A stretch of 64,000 bases of DNA, taken from contig NW_020312775.1 in the NCBI RefSeq assembly GCF_003265705.1, positions 4,606,822 to 4,670,821 on the forward strand, given 5' to 3'. The DNA comes from Callorhinus ursinus (taxonomy: Eukaryota > Chordata > Mammalia > Carnivora > Otariidae). This document shows positions 1 through 10,576 of the stretch, piece by piece. Made by a program: the position numbers and the translations under genes. Numbering within the stretch: position 1 is the first letter of the stretch; each line of letters starts with the position of its first letter. A model generated the notes under the pieces. The model was not told the origin of the DNA and ran no database searches. It saw only the letters and a list, made by a program, of their open reading frames with translations.

Positions 1-100
1 TAAATTATATATTATTTTTTCCTACTTAATCTAGCTACAATAGAAAGGGTGGATTAACACTTCCACTTCAATTATGTTTCTTGGAGGTAGTACATGTAAC

Positions 101-262
101 GCAGTGGTCCTCAAATGTTAGCATGTATAAGAGTCAAGTGGAATACTTATTAAAATGCAAACTTCAGAGCTCTAGACTATTTCAGAGATGATGTCAGGAG
201 CTTATATTTTTAATAAGCATTCTGATGCAGGTAATGCTAGGACTAACCTTTCAGATACACTA
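101..262 (+). repeat. Ancient MER5A-like hAT MITE remnant
   Basis: The block opens with cagtggtcctcaaatgtta and continues with diverged text of the MER5A type (a short non-autonomous hAT-Charlie element). The far terminus is decayed and no 8-bp TSD is visible. The call rests on consensus memory. Confidence 0.55.
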
Positions 263-289
263 ATGTATCTTTGAGGTTCTCAAGTTATG

Positions 290-485
290 ATGACCTGCGC
301 CCAAATCTCAGTTATGCCTTTACCAGTGGGAATCTTGAACAAGTTATTAAACCTCTCTATGTTCAGTTGTTTCATATCTAAAATAAGAATAATCATGTCT
401 GCCACATAGTGTTATTCTGAACATTAAATTAGCTAACACATGTGAAAATGGTAGTGCAGTACCTGGTCACATTGTTCATTATTAT
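290..485 (+). repeat. MIR SINE remnant
   Basis: A diverged copy of the mammalian-wide MIR. The core reads gaacaagttattaaacctct followed by a 'cagttgtttcatatctaaaat' type stretch and ends in an 'acctggtcacattgttcatt' tail. The order and spacing match the MIR core and 3' segment. No function is inferred. Confidence 0.75.
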
Positions 486-637
486 AAAGGCCCATGCCTT
501 TTATTTTCATTGACCACATACTACTTCATCAATGTAAAATAAACTCTGCCTCACTTATTGAATTCTATTTTGATTATTATTAACGACCATCTATACTTTC
601 TTATTTGCATTTTTCTGTTATGAAATGTTTTTACTTT

Positions 638-825
638 TTTAAGATTTTATTTATTTATTTGTAAGAGAGAGAGAGAGACAGAGCACAAGCAGAGGGAGTG
701 GCAGGCAGAGGGAGAAGCAGACTCCCCACTGAGAAAGGAGTGTGATGCCGGACTTAATCCCAGGACCCTGGGATCACGACCTGAGCTGAAAGCAGATGCT
801 TAACTGACTGAGCCACCCAGGCTCC
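638..825 (-). mobile_element. Can-SINE (tRNA-Lys-derived), minus strand
   Basis: On the minus strand the element starts with the tRNA-like head (gagcctgggtggctcag) and ends in (AAATA)n and poly(A), seen here as ttttaagattttatttattt. TSDs flank it: tgaaatgtttttactttt at 621-638 and tgaaatatttttactttt at 826-843, with one mismatch. This proves target-primed insertion. Confidence 0.95.
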
Positions 826-921
826 TGAAATATTTTTACTTTTTAAGGGACTTTATTTTAGATATCCCTTATAAGTTGCAGATAGTTGTATTTTTCTTTT
901 GTCACTTGAGTTTGAAACTTT

Positions 922-1642
922 GTTGTTGTCTAGTTTTTATTTCATAATCACAAATTTAACTGTAATCCATCTAGACTTGGAGAGGAGTAAGGAAAATATG
1001 GATCCCATAGAGCTGCAATGAGAGCCCAAAGATTGTTGGATATTTTGAGCAGATGGGGTGAAGGGTGCTCTCCTGAGCTACAGAATGAATGATCTGGTAG
1101 TTAAGATAAAACACAAGTCAGATTTATTAGATTTGTCCACAGTCAGCAATGGGTACTTCTTGCTGGTCTTGCCATTTCTGGATCCAAAGTATTCCATGGC
1201 TTACATAATATTCATGCCCTCTTTCATCTTGCCAAAGACCACATGCTTACCATCCAACCACAAAGTCTTGGCTGTGCAGATGAAAAACTACCATTTGTAT
1301 TGGGCCCAGCATTTGACACGGACAAGATGCCAGGAACCATATGCTTCAGGAAGAAATTCTCATCATCAAATTTCTCCCCATAGATAGACTTGCTGCCAGG
1401 GTTATTATGGCATGTGAAATCACCATCCTGGCACATAAATCCCAGAATAATCCTGTGAAAGCAGGAAACTTTATAACCAAATCCTTTCTCCTGAGTGCTC
1501 AGAGTATCCAAGTTTTCTGCTTATCTTTGGAAATTTATCTGCAAAAAGCTTGAAGGAAACATGGCCCAAGGGCTCACGTCCATGGCGATGTCACAGAACA
1601 CAGTGGGGTTGACCATGGCTGGGTGCTGGTGTCTGTAAGGCC
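922..1642 (-). pseudogene. PPIA: Processed pseudogene of PPIA (cyclophilin A)
   Basis: An intronless copy of the mRNA for peptidyl-prolyl isomerase A. The former start codon is at 1616-1614 and the former stop at 1126-1124. The 3' UTR continues to an AATAAA near 942-937 and a decayed A-rich tail. Recognisable protein motifs are CFHRII (catalytic Arg region), GFMCQ and NAGPNTNGS. The copy is dead. A base is lost about 13 codons in. About five bases are lost near 1289, just after TNGS, which removes the QFF reading frame. A TAA replaces a sense codon at 1203-1201. The TSD agtytgaaacttt lies at 909-921 and 1643-1656, so L1 machinery made the insertion. Length (493 versus 498 nt of coding sequence) agrees with these indels. 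Confidence 0.94.
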
Positions 1643-1656
1643 AAGTCTGAAACTTT

Positions 1657-2158
1657 TATTAGAGGACTTAACTCATTTACATTGGCTTTATCTTCTATAA
1701 ATTCTTTTGCTTTAATATTTTCATGCTGTTTACTTTGTTTTATTTCATATACAATATTTTTCTTTACTTTTTTGTTTAGATATTTGGAAGAAATTAACCA
1801 CCTTTTAAATTTACCTTTGTGTTTTAAAAGTTGTACCTACATTTTTCTTATTAATGTTAAGTAAAAAATGGTATTTCTTGATTTCGCCCATTCTTCTGAA
1901 ACTATCTCTACTATAAATAATGTTTTACATAGCTAGATATTCATAAGACCTATTTTTCAACTTTGAATTTTTAAGTTTCAACCAGGATATATCGTGTCCT
2001 GCTTACCTCATTTATTTTATATTATATTGACCCTTTCCAGCTCAATGTTTTCTACTAAATTTGGGGATTTTTTTTATTTTACTTGGGTCTGTTCTTCATG
2101 TGATTGGAAAGCTTGGATTTCCTAGATCCATTTTCCATATTGTATTACATTTTTTCCA
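1657..2158. other. AT-rich spacer, no feature recognised
   Basis: About 500 bp of T-rich sequence between the PPIA pseudogene and the first L1. Only short chance reading frames are present and no repeat family is recognised. Confidence 0.6.
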
Positions 2159-2403
2159 TTTTGTAATAATTTTTTTTAGTTTTAATGTAGTGTTCAGTGA
2201 TTCATTAGTTGCTTATAACACCCAGTGCTCATCACATTGTGTGCCCTCCTTAATGCCCATCACCCAGTTACCCCATCCCCCAACTCACCTCCCTCTCCAT
2301 AAGCCTCAGTTTGTTTCTGCAAGTCAAGAATCTTTCATGGTTTGTTTCCCTCTCTGATTTCTTCCCATTCAGTTTTCCCTCCCTTCCCCTATGATCATCT
2401 GTG

Positions 2404-5400
2404 CTATATGAATGAAACCATATGATACTTGTCTTTCTCTGATTGACTTATTTTGCTTAGCATAATACCCTCCAGTTCCATCCATGTCAATGTAAATGGT
2501 AAATATTCATCCTTTCTGTTGGTGGAATAATATTCTATTGTAAATATGAACCATATTTTCTTCATCCATTCATCTGTTGAAGGACATCTTGGCTCCTTCC
2601 ACAGTTTGGCTATTGTGGACATTGTTGCTATGAACATTGGGCTGCATGTGCCCCCTTCTTTTCACTACATCAGTATCTTTGGGGTAAATACCTGGTAGTG
2701 CAATTGCTGGGTCATAGGGTAGCTCTATTTCTAATGTCTTGAGTAATCGCCATACTATTTTCCAGAGTGGCTGTACCAGCTTGCATTCCCACCAACAGTG
2801 TAAGAAGGTTGCCCTTTATCTACATCTTCACCAACATTTGCTGTTCCCTGTCTTGTTAATTTTAGCCACTCTAACTGGTGTAAGGTGATATCTCATTGTG
2901 GTTTTGATTTGTATTTCCCTGATGGCAAGTGATATGGAACATTCTTTCATGTGTCTGATGGCTATTTGTATGTCTTCTTTGGAGAAGTGTCTGTTCATGT
3001 CTTCTGTCCATTTCTTGACCAGATTATTTATTTTTTGGGTTTTGAGTTTGATAACTTCTTTATGGATCCTAGATACCAGCCCTTTCTTTATCTGTTATGT
3101 CATTTGTAAATATCTTCTCCCGTTCTGTAGGTTGCCTTTTAATTTTGTTGACTGTTTCCTTTGCTGTGCAGAAGCTTTTTATCTTGATTAAGTCCCAATA
3201 GTTCATTTTTGCATTTGTTTCCTTTGCCTTTAGGGACATGTTGTGCAAGAAGTTTCTGCAACTGAGGTCAAAGAGGTTACTACCTGTGTTCTCCTCTCAG
3301 ATTTTGATGGATTATTGTGTCACATTTAGGTCATACATTAATTTTGAGTTTATCTTTGTGTATGTTGTAAGAGAATGATCCAGTTTCATTCTTCTGCAGG
3401 TGGCTGTCCAATTTTCCAAGCACCATTTATTGAAGAGACTGTCTTTTTTCCATTGGATAGTCTTTCCTGCTTTGTTGAAAATTAGTTGACCATAGAGTTG
3501 AGGGTCCATTTCTGTGGTTTCTATTCTGTTCCATTGACTGATGTGTCTGTTTTTGTGCAAGTACCTTGCTCTTGATGATCACAGCTTTATTATATACTTG
3601 AAGTGAGGCATTGTGATGCCCCCAGCTTTGGTTTGGTCCTTTTTCAACACTCCTTTGGCAATTCAGGGTCTTTTCTGGTTCCATACGAATTTTAGGATTG
3701 TTTGCTCCAGCTCTGTGAAAAATGTTGATGGTATTTTGACAGGGATTGCACTGAAAGTGTAGACTGCTCTGGGCAGTATAGATATTTTCACAATGTTTAT
3801 TCTTCTAATCCATGAGCATGGAATGTTTTTCTATTTCTTTGTGTCTTCCTCCATTTCTTTCATAAGTGTTCTGTAGTTTCTAGAGTACAGATCCTTTATC
3901 TCTTTGGTTAGGTTTATTCCTAGGCATCTTATGGTTTTTGGTGCAATTGTAAATGGGATTGATTCCTTAATTTCTCTTTCTTCAGTTACATTGTTTGTAT
4001 ATAGAAATAAAACTGATTTTTGTGCATTGATTTTGTATCCTGTCACATTACTGAATTGCTGTATGAGTTCTAGCAGTTTGAAGGTGGAGTATTTTGGGTT
4101 TTCCACATAAAGTATCATATCATCTATGAAGAGAGAGTCTGAGTTCTTCTTTGCCAATTTGAATGCCTTTTATTTCTTTTTGTTTTTTGATTGTTGAGGT
4201 GAGGACTTCTAGTACTATGTTGAACAAAAGTGGTGAAAGTGGGTATCCTTGTCATGTTCCTGACCTTAAGGGAGAAGGTCTCAGTTTTCTCCCATTGAGA
4301 ATGATATTTGCAGTGGGCTTTTTATAGATAGTTTTTATGATATTGAGGTATGTTCCCTCTATCCCTACACTTTGAAGAGTTTTAATCAAGAAAGGTTGCT
4401 TTATTTTGTCAAATGCTTATTCTGCATCAATTAAGAGGCTCATATGGTTCTTGTCTCTTCTTTTGTTAATGAGACCTATCTTGTTGATTGATTTCTGAAT
4501 GTTGAACCACACTTGCATCCCAGGAACACACCCCACCTAGTCATGGGGAATAATCCTTTTAATGTACTGTTGTATCCTATTGGCTAGTATCTTGGTGAGT
4601 ATTTTGGCATCCTTGTTCATCAGGGATATTGGTCTCTAATTTTCCTTTTTGATGAGGTCTTTGTGTGGTTTTGGAATCAAGGTAATGCTGGCCTCAAAGA
4701 ACGAGTTTGGAAGCTTTCCTTCCATTTCTATTTTTTGAAACAACTTCAGTAGAATAGATACTATTTTTTCTTTCAGTGTTTGGTAGAATTCCCCTGGGAA
4801 GCCAACTGGACCTGGACTCTTGTTTTTTTGTTTGTTTGTTTGTTTTGTTTTTTTGGTAGGTTTTTGAATACTGCCTCAATTTCCTTGGTGGTTATTGGTC
4901 TGTTCAGATTTTCTACCTCTTCCTGTTTCAGTTTTGGTAGTTTATAAGTGTCCAGGAATGCATCCATTTCTTCCAGATCACTTTATTTGTTGGCATATAG
5001 TTGCTCATAACATGTTCTTAAAATTGTATTTCCTTGGTGTTGGTCGTGATGTCTCCCCTTTCATTCATGATTTTATTAATTTGGGTCCTTTTTCTTTTCT
5101 TTTGTATAAATCTGGCCAAAGGTTTATCAATTTTATTAATTCTTTCAAAGAACCAGCTTCTAGTTTCGTTGATTTGTTCTACTGTTCTTCTGGTTTCCTT
5201 TTCATTGATTTCTGCTCTAATCTTTATTATTTCTCTTCTCCTACTTGGCTTAGGCTTTATGTGCTGTTCTTTCTCCAGGTCCTTTAGGTGTAAGGTTATC
5301 TTCTGTATTTAGGATTTTTTAAATTTTTTGAGGGTTGTGTTGCTATGTACTTCCCCCTTAGGACGACCTTTGCTGTATCCCAGAGGTTTTGAACTGATGT

Positions 5401-6231
5401 GTTTTCGGTCTCATTAGTTTCCATGAATTTTTTAAGTTCTTCTTTAATTTCCTGGTTGACTCATTCATTCTTTAGCAGGACGCTCTTTAATCTCCAAGAG
5501 TTTTAAGTTCTTTCAAATTTCTTCTTGTGATTGAGTTCAAGTTTCAAAGCATGTGGTCTGAAAATATGCAGGGCATAATCTCAATCTTTTCATATCAGTT
5601 GAGGCCTGATTTGTGACCCAGTATGATCTCTTCTGGGAAAAGTTCCATGTACACTCGAGATGAGTATTCTGTTGTTTTAGGATGGAATGTTCTGTATATA
5701 TCTGTAAAATCCATCTGTTCCAGTGTGTTATTCAAAGGTCTTGTTTCTTCATTGGTCTTCACTTAGATGATCTGTCCATTTTTGTGAGTGGGGTGTTGAA
5801 ATCCATTACTATTAATGTATTATTATCAATATGTTTCTTTACTTTGGTCATTAATTGCTTTATATCATTGGCTGCTCCCATGTTGAGTGCATAAATTTTT
5901 ACAGTTGTTAGATCTTCTTGTTGGATTAACCCTTTAAGTATGATATAGTGTCCCTCTACATCTTTTACTACAGTCTTCAGTTTAACATCTAAATTGTCTG
6001 ATATGAGGATTACTACCCAGCTTCCTTTTGAGGTCCATTAGCATGGTAAATGTTTCTCCACCCCCTCATTTTCAGTCTGGAGGTGTCTTTAGGACTAAAA
6101 TGAGTCTCTTGTCAACAGCATATGGATGGATCATGCTTTTTTATCCAATTTGATACCTTGTGTCTTTTGGTTGGAGCATTTAGGCCATTTACATTCAGAG
6201 TAATTATTGAAAGATATGAATTTAGTGCCAT
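2404..6231 (-). pseudogene. L1 ORF2 pseudogene (endonuclease/reverse transcriptase)
   Basis: The ORF2 start context is at 6231 (same site as the start of the ORF2 at 13358) and the last codons before the stop read ...YHMVSFI at 2404. Order on the minus strand: APE-type endonuclease, reverse transcriptase, Cys-rich C terminus. The RT active-site box reads F-I-D-D near 4130 instead of F-A-D-D. Many frame changes split it into short fragments. The region near 4820-4855 carries an inserted T/G-rich run giving a Lys/Asn/Thr/Gln-rich stretch. No functional protein can be made. Confidence 0.93.
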
Positions 6232-6289
6232 TGTATGGTCCATAAAGTCCCTGTTTCTGTAGATTGTCTCTGTTTCTTTCTGGTTTCTG

Positions 6290-7303
6290 TCTGTCCTGGA
6301 AGCTCTTTAGCTCTCCTTCCATTCTGAATGACATCCTTGATGGATAAAGTGTTCTTGGCTGCATGTTCTTCTCATTTATTACCCTGAATATGTCTTGCCA
6401 GCCCATTCTGGCTTGCCAGGTTTCTGTGAATAGGTCTGATGTTATTGTGATGTTCCTCCCTCTGTACATAAGGAATCTCCTCTCCCTAGCTGCTCTCAGG
6501 ATAGCTTCATTTTCTCTACAATTTGCAAGCTTCACTATTATATGTCGGGGTGTTGATCTATTTTTGTTGATTTGGGGAGGGGTCCTCTCTGCCTCTTGGA
6601 CATGAATGCTTGTTTCCTTCCCCAGAGTAGGGATGTTCTCAGCTATGATTTGCTCAAATATACCTTCTGGCCCTCTCTCTCTCCCCACCTCCTTGGGGAC
6701 CCCAATAATTCTGACATTTATTCATTTCAGGGCATCATTAATCTCTTGAAGCCTTTCTTCATGGGATATTAGTTGTCTTTCTCTCTTTTCCTCAACTTCT
6801 TTTCCATCAGCCTGTCTTCTAGATCACTTATTCTCTCTTCTGCCTCATTTATCCTGGGTGTTAGAGTATCCAAATTTAGACTGCATCTCATTCATATCAT
6901 TTTTAAGTTCGGCCTGATTAGATCTCGTTTCCACCCTTAGAGAGTCTGTACTGTCATTTACGTTTTTGTTCAAGCCTACCTATTAATTTTATAATTGCTA
7001 TCCTGAATTCCATCTCTGACATCTTACTTATATCCATATCAGTGCCTCTGGTTCTTTCTTTCTTTGTTGTTGTTTTTTTTAAGATTTTATTTATTTATTT
7101 GACAGAGAGACAGAGAGAAAGGTAACACAAGCAGGGGGAGTGGGAGAGGGAGAAGCAGGCTTCCTGCTGAGCAGGGAGCCCAATGCAGGGCTTAATCCCA
7201 GGATGCTGGGATCATGAGCTGAGCTAAAGGCAGCCACCTAATGACTGAGCCACCCAGGCGCCCCTGATTCTTTCTTTTGTTGTGATTTCCTCCTGCTTGT
7301 CAT
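6290..7303 (-). pseudogene. L1 ORF1 pseudogene with lost C terminus
   Basis: The start codon is at 7303-7301 (MTSRRKSQQK...). The SINE at 7071-7263 interrupts the N-terminal region. The RNA-binding part is readable around 6688-6300 (INKNRSTPRHIIVKLAN, ETWQARMGWQDIF, ELKSFQDRQK). After that last motif the normal ending (as in the L1 at 10577, which ends ...GVL-stop) is missing. The sequence runs directly into the ORF1-ORF2 spacer, so about 60 or more bases are deleted. The reading frame of 6131-6688 therefore runs on into the ORF2 start region out of frame. Confidence 0.88.
7071..7263 (-). mobile_element. Can-SINE, minus strand, inside L1
   Basis: Head complement (cctgggtggctcag type) at 7263 and A-rich tail at 7071. 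The TSD is built on ctg(g/a)ttctttctttctttgttgt at 7048-7070, repeated with small changes from 7264. It inserted into ORF1 of the 2176-8864 L1, so it is younger than that L1. Confidence 0.94.
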
Positions 7304-7554
7304 TTTGTCCAGGAAAGGATGGGTGAACAAATGAGCAGAGTCCAAAATATCAACCCTAATCAAAGCAAAATACACCCTAGACAAATCCAAAGCTGTTTGA
7401 AGCCACAACAGAAAAGTAAATGAAACAATACAAAAAAAGGGTGGGGAGAGACCATAAACTCACAGAGTGGACAAAGCAGGGTGATCTACTTGTTCCTGAT
7501 TGGATTTTGGTGTCTGTGTTGTAAGATACTACATCCCAAAATTGCAAAGAAAGC

Positions 7555-7745
7555 AATTTATATTTCATATTATATATTTATATATATGTGCTTATAAATA
7601 TATAATATAAAATATATAATATAAATATTATATATTAATATAGTTTATATACAATATAAATAAGATATATAATATAAATATTATATATTTATTTAAAAAT
7701 ATATATATAAGCAAAATACATATAAGCAAAACAAATATATATATT
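7555..7745. repeat. AT-rich low-complexity expansion within L1 5' region
   Basis: About 190 bp made almost only of A and T, with repeated ATATA and AATATAT units. It lies between ORF1 and the GC-richer 5' UTR of the 2176-8864 L1. The L1 at 52635-58665 has no equivalent block at this place, so it probably grew after insertion. Confidence 0.8.
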
Positions 7746-8881
7746 TAAATAGAGTGAAAAAAGGACTAAAATGAAGCCTATATCTATAAAATGTAGATGT
7801 AAAAAATAAAAGTTAAGAAGCAACTTAAGATCATAAGTTGGTAAAATAAGAATCTAGTTGAAATGGGGAAAAGGCAAAAAAAGAAATGAAAAATTTTTGA
7901 CTGAAAGATAGACTAGTCATGAGAAAACACTTGGAGCTCAATAGACTATTTTCTCTGGTGCTGGAGTTTTACAGTCTTATGGTTGTAGTCCACCTGTTCT
8001 TCCAGTCTGTCTTCTGGGCGAGGTGCCTGCTGTGTGCTACTTCTCAGGTGTCTTGCCCTGGGTGAAGTTGCCCCACCCCTTATCAGGGGGCTGGGCTCAG
8101 TGTTGCTTTTTTTCCCTGGAGGCTGTCTGTGTCTCTTCAGAGGATCAGAGCAAAAATGGCCATGCCCAGATCTCCTGCCCAGAGCCAAAAGATCATGGTT
8201 CCCCTTCTTTAAAAAATCCTTTGGGACAAACAGTTTTCACTTTTTTGTGTGCCAAACTCTGCAGACTCTTGCAGTGCGTGTCCACTGCAATCCTTTCGGG
8301 GATGGTAAAAGGCCCACATGTTCCAGTCATTTTCAGGGTGCTCAGGCAAAGAGCAGTCACCCCACCAGCCCACCTCATGGTTTATGGCAACTGCAGCTGA
8401 GAGTCCTTCCTGGCCTTACTGACCATAACCAGTTTCCCCACTCTACTGCTTGGGTACTCTACCAGTTCAGGCACCCCCATTCATTGTGTTTCCTAGGATC
8501 CTGAGACCACAATGACCCACCTAGAATTCTGCCCTTTTCATCCCCTGAGCTACTTTCAGGAATGAATGTCTCTCACTGGAGCAGATTTCTAAAGGTTCTG
8601 ACTTTGTGCTCTGGTGTTACATCACTTTCCAGTAGCCAGCTCATGGAGGCTCCCTCCCCCCTCTGTTTATCGTCTGGTATTTCCCCGCAGATTCATGACT
8701 CCACACCTCCTACCTTGCAAAAAGCAGTGACTTTTCTACTTGTAGAGTTCCAGATATATTTTCATACATCTCAGGCTGAATTCATGGGTGTTCCGAATGG
8801 TTTGCTAGATATCCAGCTAAATTCAAAGGACTCTACTCTTCCACCATCTTGCCTCTTCAACCCTTTTTGTAATAATTTTTT

Positions 8882-9869
8882 AAAAAGTCTTCTTGGACAT
8901 GACTCTGACCTCTAAACAGCATCAACCCCTCCAAAATTATTTTCTACATCCCTTACTGTAGTCAGAAGGCATTTTCTCAACCTTCACAAAATATATAACT
9001 TATCTCTGGTGTGGGATGTATGTGTATAAAATGGAGCTAATTAAACCACAATAAACACTGACCAATATGTAGTTCATAAAGGACTGAGCTATGGTGTTTA
9101 TAAGAATGAAGTTTTAGATGTCATAAGCATGCCTTGTCTTTCTATCCTTTAGTATCTGCCTCCTTGGTGGAAGAATTTCTGTATGGATGCCCTGAACTTG
9201 GTGTGTTGCTAGCAAAAATAAGGTCCACAAGATTTTGCCTACTTCAGCTTCATCCTGTTCCACTCCATAATTTTGTTATACTGGATTTCTTTCACTTTAT
9301 CAAATACTCTATCAGTTACAATAATTTTGATTTTAGGTAACAGAAAACACTGACTCGAACTAGTTCAAGTAATGAGGAAACTTATTAACTCGAAACTGGA
9401 AGGCTAAAAGTATGGCGATCTGTAGCTATGATAGAAATCAATAGCTATTCAATTATTGTTAGGAAACCCTTCAATTCATTTCAGTTCTGTGTTAAGCTCT
9501 CTGCAGTTTGGCTTCATTCTAAGGCTGGTTATCTTCTGTGTAGCAAGATTACTGCCAATGGAAATAAGGATTACAAGCTTTTTTTTTTTTTTATCACCAT
9601 CAGCAGGAAAGAAGAGGAAAATCTCTCCTTGAAGTGTGGGGTAGGTCTTTTTCTTTAAGTTTTAATGGGCTAATTTAGGCCAGGTGTCAACTGCTGGAAA
9701 AATAACAGTTACCAAGGGAATGCTACACACTGATTAGCTTAAATTAATCAGATTCTTCTGAACATACAGAGATAGGATTGAATATCTGACAAAATTGAAA
9801 TTATATTCAGAGTAAGAAAGGGGGAAGTGGATGTAGAGGAGGCAATGAACAGTTATCTACTATGAATGC
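8882..9869. other. Spacer with a possible unclassified old repeat
   Basis: Mostly unrecognised sequence. The stretch around 9340-9420 (aacagaaaacactgactcga...) has the look of an ancient interspersed repeat, but I cannot name the family. No convincing exon is present. Confidence 0.45.
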
Positions 9870-9972
9870 TACCTTCTTTCTCACATCCTGATCTTTGCAC
9901 ACACTGTTCCTTTTGCCTGACATACTCTTTGCCCCCTCTTTACCTAACTTTTGCTTTCCTTTCAGCTCTCAT
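9870..9972 (+). repeat. L2-like LINE fragment
   Basis: The text 'gatctttgcacacactgttc', 'cctgacatactctttgcccc' and the following Thr/Pro-type stretch match the common L2 3' region pattern. It is short and diverged. Confidence 0.5.
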
Positions 9973-10505
9973 CTTTTTAACCCAGCTTTATTGAGATATA
10001 ATTGATATTCAGCACTGTATAAGTTTAATGTATACAACATAATGATTTGACTTACATATATTGTGAATTTATTGCCACAAGTTAACATTCATCATCTCAT
10101 AGAGATATAAAATTTTGAAAAAGAAAAAAAATGAGTTTTTTCCTTGTGATGAGGACCCTTAGGATTTACTCTTAACAATTTTCATATACAACATAGAGCA
10201 GTGTTAATGAGTCATTACAGTGCATATTAAAATGCCAGGGCTTTTATTTATGTTACAACTGGAAGTTTGTACCTTTAGAACACCTTCATTGATTCCTCTA
10301 ACTTCCACTTCTGATAATCACAAGTCTGATCTCTTTTTCTATAAGTTTATTTTTTCTTCTTTTTTTTCACATTCCACATATAAGTGAGATCATACAGTAT
10401 TTGTCTTTTGCTGTCTGACTTATTTCACTTAGCATAGTGTCCTCAAGGTCCATCCACATTGTCACATATAATAGAATTTCCTTCTTTTTAAAGGATGAAT
10501 AATAT
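9973..10505 (-). mobile_element. Old L1 3' end, minus strand, segment 1
   Basis: Begins with tttattgagatataattga, the complement of an old mammalian L1 3' end, and runs into ORF2 C-terminal sequence. It is cut at 10505 by the insertion stack and resumes at 19164. The TSD of the intruder (aaaggatgaataatat) marks the join. Confidence 0.85.
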
Positions 10506-10576
10506 AGGGGAAGAGAGGAAAAAATGAAACAAGATGAAACCAGAGAGGGAGACAAACCATAAGAGACTCTTAATCA
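10506..10576 (+). mobile_element. L1 3'-UTR stub, segment 1
   Basis: Plus-strand L1 3' UTR (gggagacaaaccataagaga). It is interrupted at 10576 by the full-length L1 and continues at 18964-19163, where it ends in poly(A). Its own TSD is aaaggatgaataatat at 10490-10505 and, with one mismatch, 19164-19179. The intact stub would be only about 270 bp, a strongly 5'-truncated insertion. Confidence 0.88.

Larger units (their letters stand above)
2176..8864 (-). mobile_element. Full-length LINE-1, minus strand, with nested SINE
   Basis: A complete L1 layout on the minus strand: 5' UTR from 8864 (beginning with an 'aagatggtggaagagtagag' type start), ORF1 near 7303-6290, ORF2 at 6231-2404, then a 3' UTR ending in poly(A). 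The TSD ttttgtaataatttttt is perfect over 17 bp at 2159-2175 and 8865-8881, so both ends are real and the copy is not 5'-truncated. It contains a Can-SINE (7071-7263), an AT-rich expansion (7555-7745) and a (TTTG)n stretch inside ORF2 near 4820-4855. Both ORFs are broken by many stops and frameshifts, so it should be inactive. The element is older than the L1 at 10577, judging by decay. Confidence 0.96.
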
